Positions 1 through 7,919 of a DNA stretch of 64,000 nt are shown here, one piece after another; position 1 is the stretch's first letter; every line of letters begins with the position of its first letter. The notes under the pieces are model-generated. The model saw only the letters and a list, made by a program, of their open reading frames with translations, was not told the DNA's origin and did not search any database. This DNA is from Pseudoalteromonas peptidolytica (lineage in GTDB: Bacteria > Pseudomonadota > Gammaproteobacteria > Enterobacterales > Alteromonadaceae). The position numbers and the translations under genes were made by a program. The stretch is from contig NZ_WEHZ01000015.1 of NCBI RefSeq assembly GCF_012641745.1, forward strand, positions 1 through 64,000, given 5' to 3'.

Positions 1-90
1 GCATTAAATGCCAGACCGAGAAAGTGTTTAGGGTATAAACAGCCTGCTGTTGTATTCAATAAATTACGCAAAGTACGTAAAGCAGCTTAA
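1..90 (+). CDS. IS30-family transposase, C-terminal fragment (cut by window edge)
   Basis: An open frame from base 1 to the TAA at 88-90 encodes 29 residues containing NARPRKCLGYKQPAVVF. This matches the conserved C-terminal tail of IS30-family transposases (pattern NxRPRKxLGxxTPxEVF), which catalyse DDE-type transposition of the element. The rest of the gene lies left of the window. A probable terminal inverted repeat follows directly. I am sure of the family, but cannot say whether the full gene is intact. Confidence 0.8.
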   Translation, partial: ALNARPRKCLGYKQPAVVFNKLRKVRKAA

Positions 91-95
91 TTTAG

Positions 96-123
96 CGAGT
101 GGTGCACTTCGGAGTTGAATTCG
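96..123. repeat. Probable terminal inverted repeat of the IS30-type element
   Basis: Immediately after the transposase stop is GAGTGGTGCACTTCGGAGTT followed by GAATTCGC. It resembles the GTGTTGCACTTC-type ends of IS30-family elements. The left end is not in the window, so exact boundaries and target-site duplication cannot be checked. Confidence 0.45.
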
Positions 124-331
124 CGCTAACTTCCTTTGGAAGTTGATCACCACCACTACCACCAGACACGTTTTTAAGAGTATCATAACAAACAATTATT
201 TTAAGCTGTTTACGTATATTCTTAGCCATCAAAATATTCTTAAGGTTACAAGTCAAATAAATTAAATAAAACACATATGCCTAATATATCGAACCACAAT
301 AGCACAGGTAAAAGCGGGGTTAATTTGGTTT

Positions 332-339
332 TTGTACAA
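332..339. promoter_or_regulatory. TTGTACAA palindrome (site 1)
   Basis: Exact 8-bp palindrome in the 230-bp gap between the IS end and the small XRE-like gene. It lies just beyond the 3' end of that reverse-strand gene and has no AATGAGACTT partner. Its role here is unclear. Confidence 0.4.
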
Positions 340-360
340 CATTATTTATGAATAAGGCGG

Positions 361-633
361 TCACAGCGTGTTGTCTTTTTTACGCGCACGGATCGGCCGC
401 TCACCAATTGACTCTTTTAATTCCAAAAAGGGTTGCCACCAACTGTGCTTAATTAGCCCAGCCTGCTTTAACCAAATACCTACGTACTTATGATCGACAG
501 TCTCAGTAATTGAATTTTCTAGGGTCCAGTAATGATTTTTAGAGATACCGACTAGATCAGCCATTTGAGCCTGCGTCAAACGCATCCACTTTCGGAGTCT
601 CCATAAATCATCCCCTGTGAATTGGTACTTCAA
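361..633 (-). CDS. Small XRE-type helix-turn-helix protein
   Basis: 90 residues. Residues about 17-44 read as an XRE/lambda-repressor-type HTH (RLTQAQMADLVGISKNHYW, then TLENS), the fold used by phage repressors and toxin-antitoxin antidotes to bind operators. The C-terminal 35 residues are basic and unassigned. The start is TTG at 633-631, supported by an upstream GGAGAG about 6 bases away on the reverse strand. It is transcribed away from the structural genes and sits alone beside the IS. It could regulate the TTGTACAA sites, but nothing shows that directly. Confidence 0.7.
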   Translation of the reverse strand: MKYQFTGDDLWRLRKWMRLTQAQMADLVGISKNHYWTLENSITETVDHKYVGIWLKQAGLIKHSWWQPFLELKESIGERPIRARKKDNTL

Positions 634-1077
634 AAGGCTCTCCAGTATATAAAAACCACTACTAGCGTTCCAATGCTTACACTCAGCACACCTTCAGCTC
701 AATAAATAGGATAACATTTAAGCTAACTCTAATTAACATAGGTAGATTAACATAACTGAATCTATCTCTGTAGCCTTATTTATCTGAACTAGAGGACATA
801 CTATATGTCTCAAAGAGGTCAGCAACTGCTCACACTCTTCGTTCTAAAAAACACAAGACCAAAGAAAACAGGTTTACCATGTACGCGTCGAAGAATACAC
901 GTAACATAAGTAAATGGAAAGCCCAACACTATGTTTCAATTAAAAAAGTTCAAAAATCATGGATTCTTTAACTTTTTTTCATATAGGCTTCCACTTGCTA
1001 CCAACTGGTGCGCCAAACCGAGATGTAGCGCTCTAGTTGGTGAAATAAAACAACTCTGAGAAAGGAGTACAATCTCT
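634..1077. other. 444-bp gap without a recognised gene
   Basis: AT-rich intergenic DNA between the reverse XRE-like gene and the forward 183-residue gene. The only structure I see is an inverted repeat with 7-bp arms (ACCAACT at 1000-1006, AGTTGGT at 1035-1041) about 40 bp upstream of the next start codon. No TTGTACAA site is present. Confidence 0.5.
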
Positions 1078-1629
1078 ATGTATAAATCAGATTATCTTAA
1101 TACATCAAGTATGCTAACAAGTCTCGCTGGTCAGCACGCTACCCTAAAGGTTAACAACCACCACAACGTGTTTCCTATCTCGACCATTAAACGTGACAGC
1201 CAATCACAGCTTGACTCTAGTTTACAGCACACGAATGTGACTTATACACGAGCCTTAAAAGGTCTTATTCAGGAGCGCTTTTTAAAAGACTATGAGGCGC
1301 TATTATTCAATATATTAACCGCGTTTAATGGCGCTCCTAACATTGTTAACACACGTTACAAAGTAGCGCTTGTGACAAACCATGAACAACATCTGAGTGA
1401 GTTTGTGTGCGATCAGCATGGTCTCGCTTCATCTGCCATTATTTTACTTTATAAAGATAATGCACAGGGAAACATAGTACCCATAGCAAAGTGGCTACCA
1501 GAGAATGATTTGCAAAATCACTTTTTGAAAAAAGTAGCGCAAACATTTATCCGACATTATCAACCATCTGTCGGTAAAAAAGGCCAAGCGATAGTCAGAA
1601 ACTGCCTCGCTTTTAATATCGGATTATAA
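1078..1629 (+). CDS. Hypothetical protein, 183 aa
   Basis: Not recognised. The ATG has a good ribosome-binding site (AAGGAG about 11 bases upstream). The product looks soluble and mixed alpha/beta: polar N-terminus, a helical stretch around residues 55-90, and a basic C-terminus (HYQPSVGKKGQAIVRNCLAF). No signal peptide or membrane segment. It precedes the baseplate module but is separated from it by a 234-bp gap with its own regulatory elements, so it may be a separate transcription unit. Confidence 0.6.
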   Translation: MYKSDYLNTSSMLTSLAGQHATLKVNNHHNVFPISTIKRDSQSQLDSSLQHTNVTYTRALKGLIQERFLKDYEALLFNILTAFNGAPNIVNTRYKVALVTNHEQHLSEFVCDQHGLASSAIILLYKDNAQGNIVPIAKWLPENDLQNHFLKKVAQTFIRHYQPSVGKKGQAIVRNCLAFNIGL

Positions 1630-1760
1630 TAAAAAACAGCAGAGAAAAGCCCTTGTTGAGCCGCTCTCTGTTATACCTGTTAACATCAAGGTCGACACCA
1701 AACACAATTATTATTCACTGACATAATAAAGCTGAAACAGGTGATCCTTGGCAACAACTA

Positions 1761-1858
1761 TTGTACAATATAAATTACTATCCTTATTCAACGCAGTAAG
1801 CTAGCATACAGACGAATTAATTCACACAGTTGGTTTTCCAGCACCTAATGAGACTTGA
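1761..1858 (+). promoter_or_regulatory. Bipartite regulatory region: TTGTACAA plus AATGAGACTTGA
   Basis: ATTGTACAAT (palindrome core 1761-1768) is followed by AATGAGACTTGA at 1847-1858, which ends 5 bases before the ATG of the baseplate hub gene. No conventional Shine-Dalgarno is obvious there. I infer the control region of the baseplate operon because the same pair recurs upstream of other genes. Confidence 0.6.
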
Positions 1859-1863
1859 TAAGT

Positions 1864-3018
1864 ATGTTGAAAATTGAAGGTCAATACGAGTTAAACCTCG
1901 AAATTGGCGGTGTATCTTTGGCCGATTCTCAAGGTAACCTAGATATCCAAGAAATTGAGATGATAGAGACCGTAGGTACCGCCTTACCAACAATCAGCGC
2001 AACGCTGATCTGTCGTGATAAAAAAGTCAGGGCTTTGTTTCACGAAGGTAATAGACTCAATGTCATGTTTCGTCGCAACGAAGATGACAGTGATGGGGTT
2101 GTGACGTCATTTCAAGTCACTAACGTCATGGTAAAGCGCATTGCGAGCCACTACCTTATTAAATTTACCGGAATTTATGCGGCAATGTCCTATTTGGCAG
2201 AGCATCGCCAAAGGGCGCTAAAAGAAAAATCGGCAATAGAAGCAATTACCACGATTGCCAACACGCATTTCAAAAAGGTAGATAGCAATCTCGCTAAGTC
2301 ACAAGACCGACAAGTTTGGTTGCAACCAAATGATACCGATAAAAAATTTATTTCTGACATCTGGCTTCATGCTAACTTACCAGACTCTATGCTCATGCTT
2401 GCTCCTTGTACCAACGGAGATTTTCGTATTCGAGATTTAAAAACCTTGGTCAGCAAAGCACAGCCTAATTGGGCGTTTTTACCAAACGTGAAGGACAATG
2501 CAGACGACAAAAACATTTGGTATAGCGGTGAATATACAATCAATACCAATAGTGGTTTTATCAACCATTGGTTAGGTTATGGCAATCGAGTAGACATCAC
2601 TGATAGGGACTTGGGTGAATACGAGGAGTTACTCGAAATGCCTACTCCAAAGCTCACCAAATCAAATTTATTTCCGCGACGCTCAGATATCGATGGTAGG
2701 CGCGGCACACCGCAATGGCTGAACGACAATGTGCACCCCAAATACTGGCATGCACATCAACAAAACATCACATCGCTGGCGCTATTTAGTACCGTCACCG
2801 TAACGCTTTCGTATTCTGATCAACTACATCCACAGATGCGCGTACTGGATCTTGTCTCTTTCTTAGAGCCAGACAGCACCAATGCTGCCACTGACGAGAC
2901 CCACACAGGTTTATATATTATCAGTAAACTAAGTCGCAAATTTGCCAACAATCACATCGTCACGACCGTTGAGCTTAGCCGTGAAACTCATGAAGATATT
3001 GCTGGAGAGATACGCTGA
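1864..3018 (+). CDS. Baseplate hub protein (gp27 / gpD-like)
   Basis: About 384 aa from the ATG at 1864; an upstream in-frame TTG at 1855 lies inside the AATGAGACTTGA element and is less likely. The N-terminal half (KIEGQYELNLEIGGVSL, TISATLICRDKKVRALFHEG) and the middle (WLQPNDTDKKFISDIWLHA) resemble the tube-like hub domain of contractile tails (T4 gp27, P2 gpD, VgrG N-terminus). The hub forms the trimeric ring between tail tube and spike. Its stop overlaps the start of the OB-fold spike gene by one base, the usual hub-spike order. The assignment rests on pattern and gene order. Confidence 0.72.
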   Translation: MLKIEGQYELNLEIGGVSLADSQGNLDIQEIEMIETVGTALPTISATLICRDKKVRALFHEGNRLNVMFRRNEDDSDGVVTSFQVTNVMVKRIASHYLIKFTGIYAAMSYLAEHRQRALKEKSAIEAITTIANTHFKKVDSNLAKSQDRQVWLQPNDTDKKFISDIWLHANLPDSMLMLAPCTNGDFRIRDLKTLVSKAQPNWAFLPNVKDNADDKNIWYSGEYTINTNSGFINHWLGYGNRVDITDRDLGEYEELLEMPTPKLTKSNLFPRRSDIDGRRGTPQWLNDNVHPKYWHAHQQNITSLALFSTVTVTLSYSDQLHPQMRVLDLVSFLEPDSTNAATDETHTGLYIISKLSRKFANNHIVTTVELSRETHEDIAGEIR

Positions 3019-3758
3019 TGGGGCTAATAAAACAATCTGATTGGCTACGTCCGAGAAATGCCCTTCAACGCCAATACGAAGGGACTGTGGTTGATGTAAA
3101 AGACCCCAGAATGTTAGGTAGAGTCAAAGTTTCTATTGAAGGCCTCATGGATAGCAAGTTTATCGATATCGATGATTTACCTTGGTGCTATCCTCAATTA
3201 CCCGCACACCTTGGCAATAATGCGTTTGGCAGCAGCATGTATGTACCAGAGCTACACTCTACGGTATTAGTTGAATTTCCAGAAAAGAGTATCTACCACC
3301 CGGTATACCGTTGGCGCGTCAGTAACCGCCAAACGCGCCCAACGGATTTTCAAAGCGAGTATCCTCACCGATATGGCGAAGCAGATGCTCATGGCAATAA
3401 ATCTATTACCAGTCACGCACCAGGTCTATCATTTAAGGAGTCGCGTCAGCAAGATGGCAGTCAGACATTTAACGATAATGAACGCAGTGTCACTTTACTC
3501 AGCGATCCACATGGCACCTTAGTTGAGTTTGATAGAGAAAACCAAAAGCTTTATGCAAGCTTTGCGGGGGTTGAACTCACTATAACTAAAAGCGGTATCT
3601 TTCTTAATACACCTTCTTTGATGATCAACAGTGCGGATGCTATTTCATTGCTAGCAAGCAACGGAGTGGATGTCGCAACGGCACAAAATGGCATTGGTTT
3701 TGAAAATATAATCAATCAAATCATAGGTCAAGGCAATCCAAAAGGAGATAAATCATGA
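3018..3758 (+). CDS. Baseplate spike protein with OB-fold (gp5 / gpV-like)
   Basis: 246 aa. Residues about 15-100 form the gp5-type OB-fold: YEGTVVDVKDPRMLGRVKVS, then a Trp-Cys-Tyr-Pro turn, then VPELHSTVLVEFPEKSIYHP. The C-terminal part (LLSDPHGTLVEFDRENQKLY, TKSGIFLNTPSLMIN) looks like the start of the beta-helical spike stem. There is no lysozyme insertion, unlike T4 gp5. It caps the hub at the puncturing end. It overlaps the hub upstream and the beta-helix gene downstream (ATGA), so the three genes are translationally coupled. Confidence 0.8.
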   Translation: MGLIKQSDWLRPRNALQRQYEGTVVDVKDPRMLGRVKVSIEGLMDSKFIDIDDLPWCYPQLPAHLGNNAFGSSMYVPELHSTVLVEFPEKSIYHPVYRWRVSNRQTRPTDFQSEYPHRYGEADAHGNKSITSHAPGLSFKESRQQDGSQTFNDNERSVTLLSDPHGTLVEFDRENQKLYASFAGVELTITKSGIFLNTPSLMINSADAISLLASNGVDVATAQNGIGFENIINQIIGQGNPKGDKS

Positions 3759-5635
3759 CACATCCCAACAGAATACTGCATCGTAAGGATGTAGAAGCGG
3801 GTGTCATTGACAACAATCCCTACCCTGCCGATCTCAAGCCTGCACAGCTTGAAACAGGTAACGCCATTGATCATCTGACAACAGGAATATTTAACGAACA
3901 ACAAAGCTCAGCTCCCATATTTGCAACTGAGCGTTCACTTAAATACCCAACTTTCAGTTTGCACGGTAAAGCCGGTAATTTAAATATAGATAAAGACGGC
4001 ACCTATCAACTCAATGGTTGTACAATACAATCATTAAATTATGAAACGCCGGCAACTATTATTTTGCGTAATAGCTCTATTGCCGCTATTCAAGGGAAAA
4101 TGAAAAACCAAAGTCCTGATGCAAAGATCCGCTTTATTTTCATTGATAGCACATTAGAAAACATCAAAGACAGCGAGCACTTTTTTATCAGTTTAAATGG
4201 CCTGTCTAGTTGGAACGGCAACATGTCTAAATGCCGCTTTGGGGCCGTCACTATGTTACAAACTAAGGATTGGATCACAGAGCATAATGTATTGGATTGT
4301 GAGCACATTACCATGAGCTTTTCCATGGGACCTCATGCCAAAGTACTGCCTGTGGGGACATTTTTTGCCAAAAACTCAAAACACTGTCGCTTTCAATTCC
4401 ATGGTACTGACCTCACTATGAACAATAGCCAAGCGATATTGTTCAACAACTGTAGCCATATATTATCCCAACATCATGGCGCAAAGATAAATGCGGGTGC
4501 AACTGTTGCCAAGTCCGCCAACCAAGTTGCCATTACACTGCATTCAAGTAATTTAGAAGTCGATAAATGGCTCTTTAAAGATCTGCAAGGTCCAGTGTTG
4601 TCGGCGATCAATTCTACTATCAAAGTTAACTCATCAGCCGATAGTGGCATCATGTCAGGCTGTGACGATAGCAAAGTGTATATCGGTCACAACACGCAAT
4701 GCAGCGCCAGTAATGTGTTATCGGGTAAAAACGGAGTGTTGCAGGTGCAGCATGCTTCGATAAAAGCGACCCAAAGCATTATCGATGGGACAGCCTGTAA
4801 AGTAGAGCTACACAATGCCAATTTGGAAGCTTCAGGGAGCGACACTGCAATCATATTATCCAACAACAGTTCCTTGTTGAGTTACAATAGCGACGTAAAA
4901 AGCCAAAAAGTAGCGTACACAATAACAGAGAGCATTGTGCGCATTGACGGCGGTAAAGTGCAAGGTGACACCAATGCCCTAAACCTAACCAAGTGCTCAA
5001 GCGCGCTATCGATGGTAAATATAACCAGCTCAGATACTGATATTTTACTCAACCAAGGCAGCTTGAACATAGAGGGCGGATCTTTAAGCCAGTCATTAAC
5101 CGCATCCAAAACCTCCTCGTTAACAATGAGTGGTGTCAACGTAGGAAAAAACATTAGCGTTGCTGATGGTGCAAACACTACTTTACAAGGTAATACCGTG
5201 GGCGGCGATCTCACTATCAGTGGTGGCCACTATCAAGGTTCTGGCAATATTTTTTCAGGTAAAGGTAGCGTTTCTGCAGCGATGGGCACTATCGGTAAAG
5301 ATAAATTCGGTAAGGCACTGTCTCTCAAGGGTGTCCACATGCTCAGTGAAGTCAACGCAGCTAATGTGAGTAATACCGGATTTATGCTACTTGAAGGTGG
5401 CAGCGGCTCATCGAGTCTTGCTAAAACCAAACGGGGCTGGCACGTAACAGGCTCGATGGACTGGGTCATAGATAAAGATCTCTTTATGAACGTGGGTAAG
5501 AACCTCGATTATCGCATAGCACAAAATGCAAACTATAAAGTTGGCAAAAATCTTAGCTACAAAACAGGCAAAACAGAAACACACAATGCAGGCACACAAA
5601 TCGCATTGAAGGCACCAAAAATTACTGAGAACTAA
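3755..5635 (+). CDS. Right-handed beta-helix protein, probable tail needle or spike extension
   Basis: 626 aa starting inside the stop of the OB-fold gene (ATGA overlap). From about residue 70 to 560 it shows short irregular beta repeats rich in N, S, G, T (for example ILRNSSIAAIQGKMKNQS, SNNSSLLSYNSDVKSQK), typical of a parallel beta-helix. The last 60 residues (NVGKNLDYRIAQNANYKVGK, NLSYKTGKTETHNAG) are the VGKN/TG-type repeats found in the C-terminal stems of gp5/VgrG spikes. I infer a separately encoded needle or side-wall protein working with the OB-fold protein and PAAR tip. A pectate-lyase-like depolymerase is possible; I see no catalytic signature. Confidence 0.65.
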   Translation: MTHPNRILHRKDVEAGVIDNNPYPADLKPAQLETGNAIDHLTTGIFNEQQSSAPIFATERSLKYPTFSLHGKAGNLNIDKDGTYQLNGCTIQSLNYETPATIILRNSSIAAIQGKMKNQSPDAKIRFIFIDSTLENIKDSEHFFISLNGLSSWNGNMSKCRFGAVTMLQTKDWITEHNVLDCEHITMSFSMGPHAKVLPVGTFFAKNSKHCRFQFHGTDLTMNNSQAILFNNCSHILSQHHGAKINAGATVAKSANQVAITLHSSNLEVDKWLFKDLQGPVLSAINSTIKVNSSADSGIMSGCDDSKVYIGHNTQCSASNVLSGKNGVLQVQHASIKATQSIIDGTACKVELHNANLEASGSDTAIILSNNSSLLSYNSDVKSQKVAYTITESIVRIDGGKVQGDTNALNLTKCSSALSMVNITSSDTDILLNQGSLNIEGGSLSQSLTASKTSSLTMSGVNVGKNISVADGANTTLQGNTVGGDLTISGGHYQGSGNIFSGKGSVSAAMGTIGKDKFGKALSLKGVHMLSEVNAANVSNTGFMLLEGGSGSSSLAKTKRGWHVTGSMDWVIDKDLFMNVGKNLDYRIAQNANYKVGKNLSYKTGKTETHNAGTQIALKAPKITEN

Positions 5636-5666
5636 TGAAATGAGGATTTATCCTCCCTTCTCACTA

Positions 5667-5745
5667 TTGTACAATATATAATTAAGCTGCTCATACGCGA
5701 GCAAAATCGATGTTAGCATAATTACGCTTTTTAAATGAGACTTGA
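5667..5745 (+). promoter_or_regulatory. Bipartite regulatory region: TTGTACAA plus AATGAGACTTGA
   Basis: ATTGTACAAT (core 5667-5674) and AATGAGACTTGA (5734-5745) lie in the 119-bp gap before the 452-aa gene, the second element ending 9 bases before its ATG. The spacing between the two differs from other copies, arguing against a simple -35/-10 pair. Confidence 0.6.
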
Positions 5746-5754
5746 GAAACGACT

Positions 5755-7113
5755 ATGACGGATCAGCTACCTGATGGCATCAGCCAGCGCTTAAATGAGC
5801 TAAGCACACAAGTGTTGAACGCCCATCCAGATTTACAAACGCTTTGTGACATCAGTATTGTCAACACACGACAGCAGCTCATCGCAGATATTAATACAAT
5901 CAGCAACGACATGAAGTCGCAAATGCGCCAATTGGGCACATTTTACACTGCCATGAGCACCAATGGACGCGCGGTAGAGGTATCCAATGACGAATTTCTT
6001 TATCAAACGATTGGCGGAATGAGCCGCTTATTTGCTTCAATTGCCAACGGGGAGTATTTCGAGCCACTACGGGCGCCGCTTTTCGAACTTACCCAACTGT
6101 CTGATTGTAATGCTATTGCTTCGCAGCTCGCGAACATTCGTAATACTTTGTATTCATTAAAAAATATCGCTCAAGAGCTGCTCTATTTTGCAAAAATAGT
6201 CAATGAGTTGCTGTCAACCGCCATGCAGCATTTAGCGCAACTAATGATGGAAATAGGCCAGCTCACGGAGCCTAATTCTCCATTTGAGCACTGCTTCACT
6301 GCTGTGGCCACCTACAGTCAAGACATAAAGCAAAATTATTTTAATATTCAGCAACTCCAAGCAGGACTTGAAGACGGTTCAATTGACGATGAAGACATTG
6401 GACTCTGGGCCACCAATAAGGCAAGACATGCCTCTCAACTCTCAGAGCGATTGATTGAATCAAAGCAAGCGCTTAGTGGGCCTGCACAGCAAAAACTAGA
6501 GACCGAGATTGAACGCTTTGTCGCTAACAACTCGGTGCAGCCTAACGAGCCAATCCCGTCAGTGGACTTTTCATCTCATAGCTGGCGCGCTTTGCGTGGT
6601 GAATGGCAGTGGCTCGGCGAAAACGAAGTGGTGCTGAGTGATTCGAGCTACTATCGGCGCGGATACTATTTGTATAATGATATTAACGATCCAGATTGGC
6701 GAGGGAGTTTAACCGTGCATCTAAAAAGCACGGCGCTGCATCGATACGCTGCCGGTTTTTGCCTAGGCTATGACCATGAGGAACAACTGATCAGTATTGT
6801 TAAAAGAGGCATTGGCGGCGTAATGAGTGTGGCTGTTGATCAAGTCACCTTCAACACACCAACCGACTACGTACCTTTGGAAGATAATAGCAGCGGCCAA
6901 TCGTTTCAAACTTGGTCAGAAATAGAAGGAGTAGAGCTGAAACTCATCAGCGATGACTCAGGCTTCAGCGTGCTGGCAAGAGAGGTAAACACTGACACAC
7001 CGTGGGATCAACTCCATTTTGACAGAGCCGAGTTTGCAGAGCTTGAGCTTGGCTTAATTACATTTGGCCAAGAAATTCAGTTTGAGTTGATTTCCAGAGT
7101 AGACGCTCAGTGA
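5755..7113 (+). CDS. Tail protein with C-terminal lectin-like domain
   Basis: 452 aa, family not recognised. Residues about 1-265 are mainly helical (long heptad-like stretches such as SLKNIAQELLYFAKIVNELL), suggesting a coiled-coil or oligomerisation region. Residues about 275-450 look like a concanavalin/laminin-G-type beta sandwich (SWRALRGEWQWLGENEVVL, RRGYYLYNDINDPDWRGSL, FCLGYDHEEQ). A similar domain seems to occur at the end of the 1008-aa protein. Position between needle and PAAR genes suggests a baseplate-associated, possibly glycan-binding protein; that role is inferred. Confidence 0.6.
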   Translation: MTDQLPDGISQRLNELSTQVLNAHPDLQTLCDISIVNTRQQLIADINTISNDMKSQMRQLGTFYTAMSTNGRAVEVSNDEFLYQTIGGMSRLFASIANGEYFEPLRAPLFELTQLSDCNAIASQLANIRNTLYSLKNIAQELLYFAKIVNELLSTAMQHLAQLMMEIGQLTEPNSPFEHCFTAVATYSQDIKQNYFNIQQLQAGLEDGSIDDEDIGLWATNKARHASQLSERLIESKQALSGPAQQKLETEIERFVANNSVQPNEPIPSVDFSSHSWRALRGEWQWLGENEVVLSDSSYYRRGYYLYNDINDPDWRGSLTVHLKSTALHRYAAGFCLGYDHEEQLISIVKRGIGGVMSVAVDQVTFNTPTDYVPLEDNSSGQSFQTWSEIEGVELKLISDDSGFSVLAREVNTDTPWDQLHFDRAEFAELELGLITFGQEIQFELISRVDAQ

Positions 7114-7116
7114 TTA

Positions 7117-7124
7117 TTGTACAA
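7117..7124. promoter_or_regulatory. TTGTACAA palindrome before the PAAR gene
   Basis: ATTGTACAAT lies 33 bp upstream of the PAAR start codon. The surrounding 20 bases (ATTATTGTACAATATTATTA) are repeated exactly at 45934, so conservation extends beyond the palindrome. There is no AATGAGACTT element here. Confidence 0.5.
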
Positions 7125-7156
7125 TATTATTAACTTTCCGCTACGAGAGGTTTATT

Positions 7157-7468
7157 ATGGTATTACCAGCACTAAACAACGCGCGACTAGGTGACAGGTG
7201 GGTTGGCATTTGTGTATGTCACCCAACCCCCATTCCAATGACAGGGACAATTTTACGCCGAGGCGCAAAGACCGTCATTGCACAGGGTAAACCAAAAGCA
7301 CGGTTCGGCGATATTACCTCATCTTCATGTGGTCACAAGGGCGTTATTGTCACAGCGTCAGGGTTTACTAGGGCTGAGAAAAAAAATGATGCTCGGATCA
7401 CTGACTTGGTGACAGGGTGTAATATTGGCGTCATAGTGTCAGGTGCCAGTAAAGTCAAAACGGCCTAG
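7157..7468 (+). CDS. PAAR-type tail tip protein
   Basis: 103 aa. The sequence shows PAAR features: short Gly-rich hairpins, PIPMTGTILRRGAKTVIAQG, ARFGDITSSSCGHKGVIVTA, and metal-ligand candidates (Cys/His in ICVCHPTPIP, SSCGH, TGCN). PAAR proteins cap the gp5/VgrG spike with a zinc-bound point that pierces the membrane. The gene lies between the spike genes and gp25-like genes, as in many contractile phages. Ribosome-binding site is GAGAGG upstream. Confidence 0.85.
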   Translation: MVLPALNNARLGDRWVGICVCHPTPIPMTGTILRRGAKTVIAQGKPKARFGDITSSSCGHKGVIVTASGFTRAEKKNDARITDLVTGCNIGVIVSGASKVKTA

Positions 7469-7490
7469 ATAAACGCGCCAATCAGATAAA

Positions 7491-7519
7491 TTGTACAATG
7501 TGCTTCTAATGAGACTAGA
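7491..7519 (+). promoter_or_regulatory. Compact bipartite element before the gp25-like gene
   Basis: ATTGTACAAT (core 7491-7498) is followed 17 bases later by AATGAGACTAGA (7508-7519). The gp25-like ATG is at 7535 with its own ribosome-binding site (TTGGAG). Confidence 0.6.
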
Positions 7520-7534
7520 TATTGGAGTTTTTAA

Positions 7535-7903
7535 ATGGCGTTATATAGTGACGTTAATCAATGTGATATGTTTACTGAACATCTCGTCTCTGACGAAGAG
7601 TCCGTACAGCAAGCATTAAATAACCTATTTAATACACGTCTCGGTGAGCGCGTATTCCATCCAGAATACGGGATGGATATTGAACATCTATTGTTTGAAA
7701 TAATGGATGACGAGATTGCTTTTAATATTCAACACAGGCTGAATAATGCCATCACCCAGTTTGAACCACGCGTCGTTATCATGTCTTTAAACGTGGAGAT
7801 GATACCTGACGAGCATATTTACTCTGTGAACTTACTTTATAGTATCAAAGGCTTAGGTGATAGAACCTTTACCTTCACAAAAAAACTGCAGACCAAAGAT
7901 TAA
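7535..7903 (+). CDS. Baseplate wedge protein, gp25 / gpW-like
   Basis: 122 aa, the usual size of the gp25-like family. Visible family features are NNLFNTRLGERVFHPEYGMD, followed by a helix and an ITQFEPRVVIMSLNVEM strand, then a closing beta hairpin. T4 gp25, P2 gpW and T6SS TssE initiate sheath assembly on the baseplate. The next gene, a baseplate J/gp6-like protein, starts 16 bp downstream, the normal partner order. Confidence 0.9.
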   Translation: MALYSDVNQCDMFTEHLVSDEESVQQALNNLFNTRLGERVFHPEYGMDIEHLLFEIMDDEIAFNIQHRLNNAITQFEPRVVIMSLNVEMIPDEHIYSVNLLYSIKGLGDRTFTFTKKLQTKD

Positions 7904-7919
7904 TACGAGGTAATGCCCC

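Noticed and set aside
1761..1783. TTGTACAAT read as a sigma-70 -10 box (TACAAT) or -35 box (TTGTAC)
   Set aside because: No partner hexamer lies at 16-18 bases in the sites I checked (1761, 5667), and the palindromic form explains all copies better.
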